From contig NW_020621936.1 of the NCBI RefSeq assembly GCF_003573695.1, forward strand, positions 3,224,001-3,288,000: a DNA stretch of 64,000 nt, given 5' to 3'. Below the pieces are notes generated by a model. That model was not told the origin of the DNA. It was given only the letters and a program-made list of their open reading frames with translations, and searched no databases. Numbering within the stretch: position 1 is the stretch's first letter; each line of letters begins with the position of its first letter. This document shows positions 1 to 12,133 of the stretch, piece after piece. Origin of the DNA: Papaver somniferum. Taxonomy: Eukaryota > Streptophyta > Magnoliopsida > Ranunculales > Papaveraceae. The translations under genes and the position numbers were made by a program.

Positions 1-17
1 AAATACGCAGTTTAAAG

Positions 18-345
18 GAAAACACAATTTCTGAAGTTACGGGTGTCTGAGAAATTTTTAACGAGATTATAGGTGCGAGCGTGAATTTTTCGGACGGTGA
101 GTTTGACAGTGTAGGAAATAATAAAAATGGGTGTGGTAGTAGTTTTCACTTAACGTATTAAGAACCTTTGGGCATGTATTTCGGTACACAATTATTGGGC
201 TTATTTTTTAAGTGAAAACTACTACCACACCCATTTCTCAAATTTTTTACACTAAGAAACCCACGCTCATAAAAGTTCAGGCGTGCACCCATTTTCTGGG
301 TTAAAATTTCCGTCACACCCATAATTTCCGAAATTGTTTTTCTTC
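18..345. mobile_element. Foldback (long inverted repeat) element, non-autonomous
   Basis: The first ~135 bases of this stretch match the reverse complement of the last ~138 with scattered mismatches. Shared words include the CACACCCAT, ACGCTC and GAAATTGT blocks in the same order. The innermost 29 bases of the arms pair perfectly. No coding region lies between the arms. The structure fits a foldback or Mutator-like MITE. The left flank is too close to the window edge to test for a target duplication, so the superfamily is not assigned. Confidence 0.6.
125..236. repeat. Perfect 29-bp inverted repeat, 54-base loop
   Basis: Positions 125-153 are the exact reverse complement of 208-236. The core word is GGTGTGGTAGTAGTTTTCAC. 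It forms the centre of the larger foldback element and would make a stable hairpin in RNA or single-stranded DNA. Confidence 0.9.
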
Positions 346-679
346 TTCTCGACTGTGAATTGATTCTCTGGTTCCAATCGTGAGATGTTGCACTATTTTC
401 CTAGCCGTCGGCCATGGATTGTATGGATAAAAATTTGTTCAAATTTTGAATATGCTGATTCAAGTTGTTTTAATATGTAGCTTCAAACCTCAGGAATATG
501 AAATAGTCCTTCGTTTTGGATGTGATATGTGACAAATGTGGAGATTACATCTTAATTCATGATAGTGTTTTATTTTAGTTGTTGGTGATGCTAACTCTTA
601 ACTGCATTTGGTTCTCCCATGTGCTAGTGTCATTTGATATTGCCTTTGCGTATGCTTAATGTCATTTGATTGTGTGTAG
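346..679. other. No gene seen; probable intron or flank of the eS6 fragment
   Basis: AT-rich sequence that runs directly into a good 3' splice site (TGTGTGTAG) at 679. Intron sequence of the source eS6 gene is a reasonable reading, but I recognise no exon in it. Confidence 0.35.
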
Positions 680-934
<255 letters not shown>

Positions 935-991
935 TGAAACTCTCAGCCGTGAATTGAGTTGGAGTAAGCAATACTGGATGAGTTGTGAAGA

Positions 992-1575
992 AGGTTTAAT
1001 TGCAGATGATGGTGTAAATACATGAAAGAAGATGATGGTGTAAATACATGATTTTGACCAAGAGCCCCCGAATAACTGAAAGATAATGGTTTGCGTGGGA
1101 GTTAATGAAACATGAAAGAAGATGATGATGTGGTTATGACTGCATAACATGTCATTCAGTCGAGAAACTGTCTGCATAACATGTTATGCATTCGTGAAAA
1201 TGGATGCATAACCTGTTATGCATCTACAAAATTTGTTGCATAACTTGTTATGCAGTCCAGAAAACCTGCATAACCTGTTATGCAGGTTTAATTGCAGATG
1301 ATGGTGTAAATACATGAAAGAAGATGATGGTGTAAATACATGATTTTGACCAAGAGTCCCAGAATAACTGAAAGATAATGGTTTGCGTGGGATTTAATGA
1401 AACATGAAAGAAGATGATGATGTGGTTATGACTGCATAACATGTCATTCAGTCGAGAAACTGTCTGCATAACATGTTATGCATTCGTGAAAATGGATGCA
1501 TAACCTGTTATGCATCTACAAAATTTGTTGCATAACTTGTTATGCAGTCCAGAAAACCTGCATAACCTGTTATGC
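992..1575. repeat. 292-bp tandem duplication
   Basis: 992-1283 and 1284-1575 are two near-identical direct copies, starting at AGGTTTAATTGCAGATG and ending with TAACCTGTTATGC. Differences are few (for example GAGCCCCCG against GAGTCCCAG). Each copy carries several TGCATAA palindromes. Open frames on the minus strand here are simply duplicated non-coding sequence. Confidence 0.9.
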
Positions 1576-2110
1576 GTCCGAAAATATGGCTACATAATGC
1601 ATTATGCATCGAGAAAATAGATGCATAACCTCATATGCATCCGTAAATATGGATGCATACTGCATTATGCATCAATTTTTTATATGTACGGCTAAAATCA
1701 ACCAAAACAATGGTTACATAACTTGTTATAGATGCATAATTTTGTTATGCAGATACATAACTTGTTATGCAGTCGAAAAATGGTTGCATAATTCGTTATG
1801 CGTCTGCAGAATGTATTATGCATCGTTTTTGGTGACTGCATAATGGTTAAGTATCAAGTTTTCAAAAAAAAAACCTAAAATGAGGATCACCTCCGATTTT
1901 TTCGTTAAAAACAAAAATTTGATATTCTTGTTTGTACTCGTTGCGTAGCTCTTTTAAAAAGATTTCCAACGATATAAAATTTGTAAAATTCTAAGGTGCG
2001 GATTTTAGATATGTTATGTCCAAGTTACGCTGCCAATTATACCCCTGAAAAAGATAGTATGCATAACGAGTTATGCCTGAAAAAATAGTATGCATAACCA
2101 ATTATGTATT
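1141..2110. repeat. Array of TGCATAA...TTATGCA palindromes
   Basis: About a dozen or more short palindromes of the form TGCATAAC-(C/T/A)TG-TTATGCA occur every ~30 bases from 1141 to ~1840. Degenerate copies follow at ~1720-1830, and two more lie at ~2060-2110. The intervening bases are variable. No coding potential. A second array on the same arms is at 56850-57640. Confidence 0.85.
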
Positions 2111-3254
2111 GATTCATATAATAATTTCATATAATTATGGATGTCACGGTATACAAAATTAATTGATTCATATAATAATTTAATCACTTAATGGGCCTTG
2201 ATCATCTGTCAATTCCAAGTCCAACATTACTTGTTCCTCTGTCGGTTTTACGTAATAAAGTAATAAGGCGTGAAGGGAGTGATCTGGACTAGATTTCTTT
2301 TGTTTTCTCCATTTGATTTCAAAGTTTTAAAATCATTAGTGGGTAGAAACTTTTAATGTATTTAGGTTGGAAACATAAAGTGAATTTGGGTAAAATTAGG
2401 TCTTAATAAATGAGTCATTTGAACAAAAGAGTTAGACCATTAATAATCTATCAACTCATCAGGAATAAACTGTTCTAGGTTCCAATCCACACCAGTTCTT
2501 ATCGAGCCAACCCAGCTAGCGGCGTTAAACCTATCCACCCTATTGGAGTCCAACATCGATCTGAACCAATTTGTACTATCCCTGATTATAAACCTAATCG
2601 AAATGAAATGATAATTGGAACTCGTTTATTAGTATAGGGGGTGTACGATTAAATAGAGGGTCTTTCGTAAAGAAATGAATCCTGCATTATATTTGGCTCA
2701 TTAAAAATCATTAATGCAAATTCTAAATCGATTTGTTTTAATTATATAACTATAAATAATTAACAAAATCGGTTTATAATTTATATGAATTTCTATGATA
2801 GGGTTAAGAAATTATGAACTGGTTTCACCTAAAGAAATGTGTACCAACTAATATGCTTCCGCTTTATCGATAATATTAATGCACAATTTAAGCTGATTTT
2901 CTATCGAATGATTTTATAATGAAACCATTTTTCACACTATTAGATTTGAGTATGCATTATGATATGGTTTATGTGTACGTGCATTATGGTAGGACTTTTA
3001 TCTCAATGTTGATTTTTTTTTATTATACGAGATTATTGTCTTTAACATCATTATGTCGAGTAACTTTTGGCTATCACCACAGTGATATTAGAGTGTTCTT
3101 TATCGTAGCAGTAATCCTAATGTTATTGTAAGCACGAGCTCACCAAACCGTAAAGGTAAGGTTTAGCGATTACTAAATTTTTATTGATAAGTTGTTTGAA
3201 AATCACCACAATGATTTCAAATAATTTTTGAGCCATAATCATTATAATATTATA
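2111..3254. other. AT-rich DNA without a recognisable gene
   Basis: No convincing ORF, RNA gene or element end. A short direct repeat (GATTCATATAATAATTT) occurs near 2110 and 2163. Two copies of a TCACCACARTGAT word near 3075 and 3203 recur at 18428, beyond the Helitron. This suggests the DNA on both sides of the Helitron belonged to the same older element. Confidence 0.4.
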
Positions 3255-3283
3255 CTAGGTATCACCCCGGCCTACGGCCGGGG
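3255..3283 (-). other. Helitron 3' terminus: hairpin plus CTAG
   Basis: CCCCGGCC (3265-3272) and GGCCGGGG (3276-3283) are perfect arms around a TAC loop. On the minus strand the hairpin is followed by TGATAC and the terminal CTAG, then host T. This is the family's rolling-circle termination signal arrangement. Confidence 0.75.
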
Positions 3284-3378
3284 CTCAACCCTTTTCGATT
3301 TTTTTTTGTTATTTGGTTGGTTGGTCAGTATCCTCCCACAAAATTTTAATCATTAATAAAACTAATCAGTTTAAAATT

Positions 3379-3650
3379 GTCAAACACTAAGCCTCTCAAT
3401 TAGCCGGGGTTGTAAGACCCGGTTGTGGCCCCTTAAGGACGCCCAGGTGTTTTGTTGGTCGATTCAAATTAGTAGGAGCTTACTGCCCCGGCCGTGCCCT
3501 CTTAATCATTCCTTAATGTTTTGTTGGTCGATCCAAATTAACCAGGGCTTACAGTACCGGTCCCGACCTTTTAATCATGTCTTGGTGTTTTGTTGGTCGT
3601 GTCAAATTAGTTGGGCTTACAGCCATGGCCCCTAAATTCTTTTAATATAT
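3379..3650. repeat. 69-bp GC-rich minisatellite, three units
   Basis: The word TGTTTTGTTGGTCG begins at 3448, 3517 and 3586, a constant 69-base period. The units share CAAATTAG...GGGCTTACAG...CCTTTTAATCAT with substitutions, and a fourth degenerate unit may precede them. The ORF across it is a by-product of the repeat. It lies just inside the Helitron 3' end. Confidence 0.85.
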
Positions 3651-4154
3651 GGCATTGAGGGAAATTAAATTATATTAGGATACTTAGTCCGGCAAAGTAA
3701 GATACTGGTCTTCACTCAAATAGTATTTAGCAGGCAAATTGTGAAGCTGGTAATTAGTTTAAATTAGAATGGGACATATTTAGAATTGGCAGGAGTTTGA
3801 CTCATTTCTTCTAGGGATCAGAACCTTATATTTAGAATTAGTTAGAAATGCATCCATATGCCTTTTTGAAATACATAATTGGATCAGAACCTCAGCCTAA
3901 TTCTAGGGACAAAGTCAATTAAAACAACACACCATATGAATGTTAAAAATGTGTGTTCTACAATCAATTGCATTCCCTCTGCTGTACTTGTCCAATAATT
4001 TGCAACCGCAACATTCAAATACATATACACTTTAATATATTTTGTTTTTTTATAAGAAAATTGAATATATTAATTAAACAAGATAATACAAAAGTTCTAC
4101 AATTTCATTTTTTTCGAAAATATTAGGAAAGATACTTTCTTTGTGGATTTGCTT

Positions 4155-4984
4155 TTACATATGCTTCGAAAAGTGTTGTAGTCTTCTTATTCTTGCTTCC
4201 TTTGCTACAAAATCTGCTGCAGCATTGTAATCTCTGTTTATTAATTTTATCCTGGCTTGTGGAAGAGTGTCCAGAATGGAAATAATGTCTTCTATGGTAT
4301 TCTCCGCCGTCCAGGAAACTGATGTATCTTTTTTGTTAATGCAATCTGACAGAACTTTACAATTTGTAGCAATAAAGACACTGGAGAGAATATTATCTTC
4401 TAGCCAATTTAAAGCCTTCAAATCTGATTTTGCTTCTGCGTGTAAAGCCGAGGAATCCCAATCTGAAACTGCAGAAATATGCATAAAAGCTTCTTGTTCT
4501 ACCGAGTAAAGAATAAAGGCATAGCCCATTGTCAAATTCTCCTTGTTAAAGGAGGCGTCTGTAAAGACTATCCAATCAGAGTTGAAATTGTTCCACTTAT
4601 TTGTATTTGTCTTCTTTTTTTGAGCACTTGTTTGCAACTTCTCTTTATTAGGCGGATGAGTTTGTAAAAAATTCCTAATATGTTGGATCAAAGCATATGG
4701 ATCTGGGTTAGTTTTCCTAAAAATTACTTCACATCTATACTTCCACAGAAACCAAGTGATCGTTGCGATGTGTTCACAATTTTTTGAGTAGATAGTATTT
4801 GATATCCAATTCTCAACCCACTTAACAATCGAATCTGTGTTGATTGGCGAGTTGACTGTGTTCAAGTCGCATCCAAACCAGATTGCTCTAGCGAAAGGAC
4901 ATTTTCTGAAAAGGTGATCTTCTGTTTCTGCCTCTTGTTTTTTACATAAAGGACACTCTGATGAGATTTCTGGGTTGTGGGCTG
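4155..4984 (-). pseudogene. LINE-A ORF2 C-terminus: zf-RVT and RNase H
   Basis: On the minus strand, from 4984 downwards, the frame first gives the zf-RVT zinc-binding block: a CPLCKKQEAETEDHLFRKCP pattern with Cys-Cys-His-Cys spacing. It continues open into an RNase H fold (RVT_3 type). The acidic positions are visible as FTDASF, HAEAKSD and the late NAAADFVAKEA motif, ending at TAG near 4155. These steps would remove RNA from the first cDNA strand during target-primed reverse transcription. The upstream part of the same protein lies at 7122-7411 because LINE-B landed between them. The frame is still open over ~270 codons, so this end has decayed little. Confidence 0.85.
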
Positions 4985-5084
4985 TTATTTTTTTTTTACT
5001 CGGTCAATAAAATTAAAAATAAACGAAAACCGTACAGGGACTAGAATAAACTAGCGCTAGCCGTGAGGCCACCACTAGTCCAAC

Positions 5085-5543
5085 CTATTTGAAACGAAAG
5101 TATACTTCTCCAGGCCACTCTACAGATAGAATAAAGCCTGGCCTACCCTCATAAAACTCATAAATATCTTCAGCCAACAAACATGCTTGTTTAGCCAAAG
5201 CATCTGCTGAAAAATTAACTTCTCTATAATTATGAACATAACGAATGTTATCATAAAACTTTTTCTCGAGCTTCCACTTCGAAACTAGCTGCCAAGGCAA
5301 CTCACCCTTCTGAAAAGCTTGAATGCAACTCATCGAATCCGAACGAATGCAAAGGTTTTTAACAATCCACCTCTTTGCTAGCATCGCTCCATAAATAACA
5401 GCACACACTTCCGCAAAAAAATTAGTTTGACAGCCAAGGCCAACCGAAAGAACTCCTAGAACCGCTGCATTAGCATCTCTAAAAGTGACACCAGCTCCAT
5501 CTTGGCCTGGGTTTCCACGTGAGGCACCATCACAGCAAATCAT
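5085..5543 (-). pseudogene. LINE-B RNase H domain
   Basis: 152 codons open. The four catalytic acidic positions of RNase H are visible: D in CCDGAS, E in FFAEVCAV, D in IRSDSMSC and D in FSADALAK. A TAG lies just upstream of this frame. A second TAG (at ~5730) separates it from the RT/zf-RVT frame, so the parent polyprotein needed only two point changes to break. The 3' UTR and poly(A) follow to 4985. Confidence 0.85.
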
Positions 5544-5732
5544 TATTTCACCAGGATTAGGAGGAAACCAACTAACCTATGTTGGAGTTGAGAACTTTCT
5601 TGATCTATGCTGCACCCTAAAATAATTCAAGATGCGAAGCTCTTCTTGCGTATTGTACATATGGCCCTTCATTCTAATCGAGTTATCACGGATAACCTGG
5701 TAAACTCTTCCTTTAAAACCAAGCCAATGCAT

Positions 5733-7055
5733 CTAAAAGTCTTCAAAAAACACCTTGTTTCGCATCTTCCATAATTCAGTGACAATTGCAAGATTAACAA
5801 CTAGCCACAAGTCCTTTATCATCCTGCTCCGGCCTTTGGCAACCTTGTAAGAGGCCACCAGATCTTCATTGGGCTGCAGATTAAAGATAGTTTCCGCCCA
5901 AGCCCAGATTCTCTTAGCAACTCTGCAATGCCAAGTGATATGGCTCATTGTCTCGTCACTCTTCCTACACAGGCGGCAAATCGTAGGCATACTCCTACCA
6001 GTCTTCTTGATAATATTATCTTCAGTTGCACAACATTGTTTCTCCCAGATTTTCCAATATTGCACACTCAAAGTAGGATGTACAACTTTCCTAGTGAACA
6101 AAGATGCAATAGGTAAAACTTCAGCTGGCGCCTTAATAACAGCCTTTGCAGACTTGACTGAAAAACAGGAAGCATTGGACGAAGCGGTAATATTAATTAA
6201 ACGAGCTATGAATAGGAAAAAGAGTGAAAATGACGGGTTAGGAAGAATTAAGTTGTTATCCAAATCCCAGATTTTGTAATCATCTCCACCAGCAATAAGC
6301 GGTAGATTTTCAACATAAATATTATAAAGAATCATCAAATCCCTCATGCGAGGAGGTATGGCCCAAGCACCATCAACAATAATATCACTCACCTTTGCCG
6401 TGAAATCATTTGGCCCTTTGGAAAAAATTCCAAGCCGCTTCGCAATAGAAAAATCACCACACCAATTATCAAAAAATAAGGAAGTATTAGCACCATTACC
6501 CCTAATTGATCGAGTGTCCGATTGCACAAAGTTGTAGACCAATTTGATCCCTGGGAAAACCGAGGAACCCAATTTATAATCAATCAAGTTGCCATTTAAC
6601 TTGAAGTATTTCTCCCTCAAGAATCTGGCCCAAATCTTGTATGAATCTCGAATAGAAACCCACAACTTCATAAGCATAGCTCTATTAACATCCAACAACT
6701 TCTTAAGGCCAAGGCCACCTTCACGCCTCGAGCAGCACAAATCATCATAAAGAACCGTAAAAAACTTTCGTTTCTCAGCATAACCCGACCATAGAAAATT
6801 TCTAATGGCCCTCTCAACCTGCTTAATAACCGTGCATGGCCGCTTGTATACGACCATGGAATGAAGCACATAGCTAGAAATTACTGATCTAATCAAAATA
6901 AGTCTGGCCTGAAAGGATAAAAGCTTACCTTTCCAGCCGGTCAACTTGTCCATAATTTTCTCCACCACTTGACGAACATGAATGTGACGAACAATACCAG
7001 GCTTCAATTGAATTCCCAAGTATTTGTCCGGAAAAAAGGCTCTTTCAATTCCCAA
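5733..7055 (-). pseudogene. LINE-B RT thumb region and zf-RVT
   Basis: A 440-codon open frame. The start is not native: sequence with the same sense continues upstream to the truncation point at 7107 (IPKYNYLGIE block). The N-terminal part has the KYLGIQL and GWKGKLLSFQARLILIRSV blocks that follow the RT catalytic core in plant LINEs. The SRREGGLGLK block and the DNWCGD motif come next. The C-terminal part holds the zf-RVT pattern CRLCRKSDETMSHITWHC. The catalytic FADD box lay upstream and is missing. This is the longest open frame in the window, but it ends at a TAG inside the ancestral protein. Confidence 0.85.
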
Positions 7056-7121
7056 ATAGTTATATTTGGGAATGGAAATGGTGACTGGGTTGTCCGGAAA
7101 TGGTGATTGGGTTGTGGGCTG

Positions 7122-7411
7122 CTAATCTGCTATTTGTTGGGAGCGCCTTTTGGATCATTTTCCAAATAAATAGTCGGATCCGAGGTATTGTCTTCAAATT
7201 CCAAATATTTTCCGACGGGAACATAATATCTTCCTCATCATTATTATGTTGATTGTTATGGTAGTTGTAAATATTTTTTACCGAAAAAGCTCCCGATATA
7301 TGGTGTTCCCATCTGATTCTGTCCCTGTTTTCTTTATTCGGGGAAATTGCTAGAATTTTTCCTTTAATTTCTGTGGAAAAATATTCATCTAATTTTCAAT
7401 ATCCCAGTCAC
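7122..7411 (-). pseudogene. LINE-A ORF2 segment between RT and zf-RVT
   Basis: This slice of LINE-A lies between the LINE-B target duplication and the E1 insertion point. One minus-strand frame gives the pre-zf-RVT motif (RIRWEHHISGAFSVKN, then IPRIRLFIWKMIQKALPTN), continuing into AHNPEISSECPLC across the LINE-B insertion. Upstream it continues across E1 into the RT segment that ends at 12134. One or two frame changes are present. Confidence 0.75.
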
Positions 7412-8977
7412 TGATTATAATTTTTGAATGATGTTGTAGTAATGAGGTTCAAACTCTCGGACTTGTGAAAGATTAAATTTAAAGATTTAATAAAATTATA
7501 TACAAAAATATTAACAAAGTGGGCGAGAGGTATGAGAAAACAACCAAGACATTGAATCCACTATTTCACATGAATTAATGATGTTAAATAATCCAAAACT
7601 CTAATTATCTTTTAAGTCCTTTATATCTTAACTCACTAATAATCAAGAAAATTCTCAAACATCAATTGTATCCCTTAAGCATAGATTATCTAAACAAAGC
7701 ATAACCTATCTAATTGAATCACAACTGATTAGGAAAATTACGCAAATAATTTAAAACTCTGCAAAAGCAGTGATTGAGTAAATTATAATTAAATATTAGA
7801 GAAAATAAAATAGTTACCAATTATTCATGCATAAATAGCTTCCTCATTGCCTTGGTTGTGGGAGAATTAGCCGCTCATCATGTTGGAAACACGCTCAAAA
7901 ATCCTTATTATTGCTCAAAGGGTGTTTACAAATGATGAAAAGGGAAAAATAACTCAAAACCGGGTTTGTAACAATTATATTTGTTACAAACCAGAGAACT
8001 ATGACCCTCGGAAAATAATACTGTCCAGCGACAGTAACAAATAAGACTGTCAATATAACAAATAAGACTGTCCAGCGACTGTCGCTGAAACTGTAGCAAA
8101 ATAAGACTGCTCTCTGTGGGTCTTATGTCCTTCGTGTTTTTGGTGCAGCAGCAGCAACAGCAGAAACCGAGTTTGGGAAAACTCGAATTTCTTCTTCTCT
8201 GGCTCTCCAGAGCCCCCCAGACTCTCGACACCCCTTCTATGATACCTTGTGAACATATTTATACGTGATTGCGACATTGAATCTCCTCCATTAACTCCAA
8301 ATAATCTTCATTTACTCGGGATATTTTCTTTTTTTATCAATGATTTTGATTTTTACGCATCTGCAACTGGATTAAATTCCTTATAAATCTTCTTCACGTT
8401 CCAAAGTGTTGATTAAGGGTTCCAAACACGTGCAATACACGTTTAGATTCACCACAACTCGTGTAAGCTCATGTTTTTCCTCCAACTCTCTGTTTGGATT
8501 AAACCAAGTTATCCAGACAAATTTGATCGAAATAAACACCCATACTAGCTTTGTTAGGACATATCACAACTACCCATGAAGTTTCAGCGATTGAATCACA
8601 CAAAAACTCCTCCAAAATCCGATCGAAAATTCTGCCATTGTTGCTGCCATTTTTCCCGCCTTTTTTCATTTTTGAATTTTGGGAAGAAGATGTCCTCCCC
8701 TTAATCCTGTACGGGTGTCCCTTTAGCACTTGCCCTGGGGTGCAAATAGTATTTTTCGGCGTAAATAGTAATTTTTCCGGGATTCCTTCAGTGCATTTGT
8801 GGGGTGCCTTTAACACATTTCGGGGGTGTAAAACACCACTTTTCGAGCCAATTTCGCCGCAAGAGCTTATTTTTCCAAAAACATCTACAAAAACATAAAA
8901 CACCATAATAAGTACGAAATTGAGTACTAACAATACAGAACATTGAGGACAAATTAGACACAAAAATGTGTCTATCA
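7412..8977 (-). repeat. E1 left LTR (3' LTR of the minus-strand element)
   Basis: 1566 bp, TGATTATAA...GTCTATCA on the plus strand. The U3 start on the minus strand forms the perfect hairpin TAGACACA-TTTT-TGTGTCTA. A CAG-rich stretch near 8145-8165 and cysteine-rich minus ORFs (7926-8277) are LTR sequence, not genes. Confidence 0.9.
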
Positions 8978-10544
8978 AATACCACTAAACTTATTATTTG
9001 CTAGTCCTCGAGCAAAACTAATAAAAAAATAAAACCGAGTTAATCTCGGGAGGGTTTACCAGAGGTGTACCCACAAAACCATTACTTCTAATTGGTCACA
9101 AGTATCCAAAGATCTATGAGGACATACATATTCTCAACCTATCTCCAAGTAACTAGAATGCCAGAGAAATTAAAAGTGTCAGCTCTAAAACTGACTGAAG
9201 AACAGGGGAGACACATCCGCAACACTACTAGATAAAGAGATATCCGCTACACAGCTAGATAAACATTGTAAGATGCGTCTGCTGCTTTACAGCTGGATAA
9301 TATTAGGAGAGAGATAAAGATGATAGGGACATCTGCTACACAGCTGGACTAATTATGTGTGATGAGTTAAACTAGTGCTAGAAAGATCTTGTGCCAGATT
9401 GAAAGCGGACTAACAAAGCAACCAAATGTATCTTTCTTCGACTCTCTCATAGTGCTCAGTAGAAACAATGTCTTCTTTGGTCTTCAACTGTTGATGATAA
9501 ACTATCGAACCTCATAGAACCTTGACAATTAACTCTTCTATTCGATTTCTTGCTTGACTTATAAATTTCTACTTCCCTTTGGCCTTATTGAAAAAAACGT
9601 AACGATGATTTATTTTTTTTCATTTTCCATTTTTTTTTTCACTTTCTTTTTTTTTTGTTTTTTGAAACAAAAATTACAAGACAACAATATACATGGCCAT
9701 GAGAGAAGGACTTTCAAAACTTGGATCTTCGAAACTTGTGATGTCTTGGTATCATGGATTCTAACAACTTATATCATTTGCTCTTATAATTTCAACTTTG
9801 ATTTTTGAATTATTCTCTTCTATTGTTGCTTCTAAACCTAAAACGTCTTCAACTTTCTTCATAGATTTTTATGTCGCTCCGCTTGTTGATGATGATAAGT
9901 TTCTACTGAGAGAGAGTCGCAATCCAGTAACTAAGACTACATTGTGAGGTTGCTTTGTCTTTCTGGCATTTCCTGACCTACTTGCCTTTCCATCATGGAT
10001 GGTTAGGTCCATCACGGTTACCCTCTAAAAAGAACAAGTTCTCTCCTGAATTTCGAAGATCTCAATGTCTTTTTCTCTAATGTCTCAATAAGTTGTTATC
10101 CCTAGCATTCCAATTTCTATCTTTTCGGTGAGAAACAGTATGTAAACTTAGCTAACCGGATACCATGTGACGCTAGAAGTTTCAAAAATGCAACTAAAAA
10201 GTTTCTCCCATACCCCAAAACTTAAATCTAACATTGTCCTCAATGTTCTAAAGATAAAATTAAAAGCATATGAACAAGGAGAAACTGTTACCATTTGAAG
10301 CAAAAGGGTTAAGGAAATATATTACCGTGTTGCATGAGATTGGGTTACCTCCCAAGAAGTGATAAGTTTAAAGTCTTCATCCAGACATCGGAAGGAATTA
10401 GTCACCTCATAGAATCATATAGAAGTAGCCGGAATAATTGTGGGTCATCTGGATCAAAAAGTGCTAACCACAAGAAGAGAAAACTGCAACAGACCAAGAA
10501 GATACCGAACATACCCTTATTTAACTTTTTGTTTAAGACAACTA
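8978..10544 (-). other. E1 internal region, non-coding
   Basis: No gag or pol similarity. It holds a degenerate ~50-bp repeat around the words CTACACAGCTGGAT (about 9195-9350, four loose units), long T/A runs at 9600-9665, and a GGGTTACCTCCCAAGAAG block near 10343. That block recalls leader sequences of tRNA-Asp-primed plant elements. Confidence 0.6.
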
Positions 10545-10562
10545 TCCCCGGCAGCGGCGCCA
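10545..10562 (-). other. E1 primer binding site (tRNA-Asp type)
   Basis: TCCCCGGCAGCGGCGCCA on the plus strand resembles the 3' end of plant tRNA-Asp including CCA, with one difference from the form I recall. The primer site is therefore its complement on the minus strand. It lies three bases from the right LTR. Confidence 0.8.
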
Positions 10563-10565
10563 AAA

Positions 10566-12128
10566 TGATTATAATTTTTGAATGATGTTGTAGTCATGAG
10601 GTTCAAACTCTCGAAATTGTGAAGATTAAATTTAAAGATTTAATAAAATTATATACAAAAATATTAACAAAGTGGGCGAGAGGTATGAGAAAACAACCAA
10701 GACATTGATTCCACTATTACACATGAATTAATGATGGTAAATAATCCAAAACTCTAATTATCTTTTAAGTCCTTTATATCTTAACTCACTAATAATCAAG
10801 CAAATTCTCAAACATCAATTGTATCCCTTAAGTATATATTATCTAAACAAAGCATAACATATCTAATTGAATCACAACTGATTAGGAAAATTGCGCAAAC
10901 AATTTAAAACTCTGCAAAAGCAGTGATTGAGTGAATTATAATTAAATATTAGAGAAAATAAAATAGTTACCAACTATTCATGCGTAAATAGCTTCCTCAT
11001 TGCCTTGGTTGTGGGAGAATTAGCCGCTCATCATGTTGGAAACACGCTCAAAAATCATTATTATTGCTCAAAGGGTGTTTACAAATGATGAAAAGGGAGA
11101 AATAATTCAAAACCGGGTTTGTAACAATTATATTTGTTACAAACCAGAGAACTACGACCCTCGGAAAATAAGACTGCCCTGCGACAGTAACAAATAAGAC
11201 TGTCATTGTAACAAATAAGACTGTCACACGACAGTCGCTGAAACTGTAGCAAAATAAGACTGTTCCTTGTGGGTCTTATGTTCTTCGTGTTCTTGGTGCA
11301 GCAGCAGCAACAGCAGAAACCGAGTTTGGGAAAACTCGAATTTCTTCTTCTCTGGCTCTCCTCAGTCCCCCAGACTCTCGACACCCCTTCTATGATACCT
11401 TGTGAACATATTTATACGTGATTGCGACATTGAATCTCCTCCATTAACTCCAAATAATCTTCATTTACTCGGGATATTTTCTTTCTTTTTTTATCAATGA
11501 TTTTGATTTTTACGCATCTGCAGCTGGATTAAATTCCTTATAAATCTTCTTCACGTTCCAAAGTTTTGATTAAGGGTTCCAAACACGTGCAGTACACGTT
11601 TAGATTCACCACAACTCGTGTAAGCTCATGTTTTTCCTCCAACTCCCTGTTTGGATTAAACCAAGTTATCCAGACAAATTTGATCGAAATAAACACCATA
11701 CTAGCTTTGTTAGGACATATCACAACTACCCATGAAGTTTCAGCGATTGAATCACACAAAAACTCCTCCAAAATCCGATCGAAAATTCTGCCATTGTTGC
11801 TGCCATTTTTCCCGCCTTTTTTCATTTTTGAATTTTGGGAAGAAGATGTCCTCCCCTTAATCCTGTACGACCTTTAGCACTTGCCCTGGGGTGCAAATTG
11901 TATTTTTGGGCGTAAATAATAATTTTTCTGGGATTCCTTCAGCGCATTTCTGGGGTGCCTTTAACACATTTCGGGGGTGTAAAACACCACTTTTCGAGCC
12001 AATTTCGCCGCAAGAGCTTATTTTTCCAAAAACATCTACAAAAATATAAAACACCATAATAAGTACGAAATCAAGTACTAACAATACAGAACATTGAGGA
12101 CAAATTAGACACAAAAATGTGTCTATCA
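10566..12128 (-). repeat. E1 right LTR (5' LTR, promoter end)
   Basis: 1563 bp copy of the left LTR. It adjoins the primer site and ends at the target duplication GTCAC. It differs from the left LTR by scattered substitutions and small indels. Confidence 0.9.
11409..11416 (-). promoter_or_regulatory. TATA box of E1 5' LTR
   Basis: TATAAATA on the minus strand, conserved in the other LTR at 8256-8263. It is the best TATA match in the LTR and would place the start of the element's RNA some 30 bases to the left. Confidence 0.45.
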
Positions 12129-12133
12129 GTCAC

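Larger units (their letters stand above)
4985..7107 (-). mobile_element. LINE-B: 5'-truncated L1-type LINE inside LINE-A
   Basis: The 14-bp duplication TGGGTTGTGGGCTG at 4971-4984 and 7108-7121 flanks it. A T-run (minus-strand poly(A)) adjoins the left copy. The element begins in the C-terminal third of RT and runs through zf-RVT and RNase H, so it is truncated at the 5' end in the usual way for incomplete target-primed reverse transcription. It belongs to a different subfamily from LINE-A, as its RNase H begins CCDGASRGNPG rather than FTDASF. Confidence 0.9.
7412..12128 (-). mobile_element. E1: non-coding LTR retrotransposon (LARD type), minus strand
   Basis: The target duplication GTCAC lies at 7407-7411 and 12129-12133. 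Two direct LTRs (7412-8977 and 10566-12128) start TG and end CA on the plus strand. The tRNA-Asp-like primer site next to the right LTR sets the orientation as minus. The 1.6-kb internal region has no gag or pol. It must have used proteins of an autonomous relative, probably of the Athila side of Ty3/gypsy, judging by the primer site. The LTRs differ at several dozen positions by eye (about 3%). Confidence 0.9.

Noticed and set aside
3423..3635. 70-codon ORF with repeated FCWSIQI phrases
   Set aside because: Translated 69-bp minisatellite; the period is a multiple of three, so the frame stays open by itself.
7926..11384. Cys-run ORFs (CCCCCC) on the minus strand in both E1 LTRs
   Set aside because: The Cys run is translated GCAGCAGCAG repeat; the frame is only present because the LTR is duplicated.
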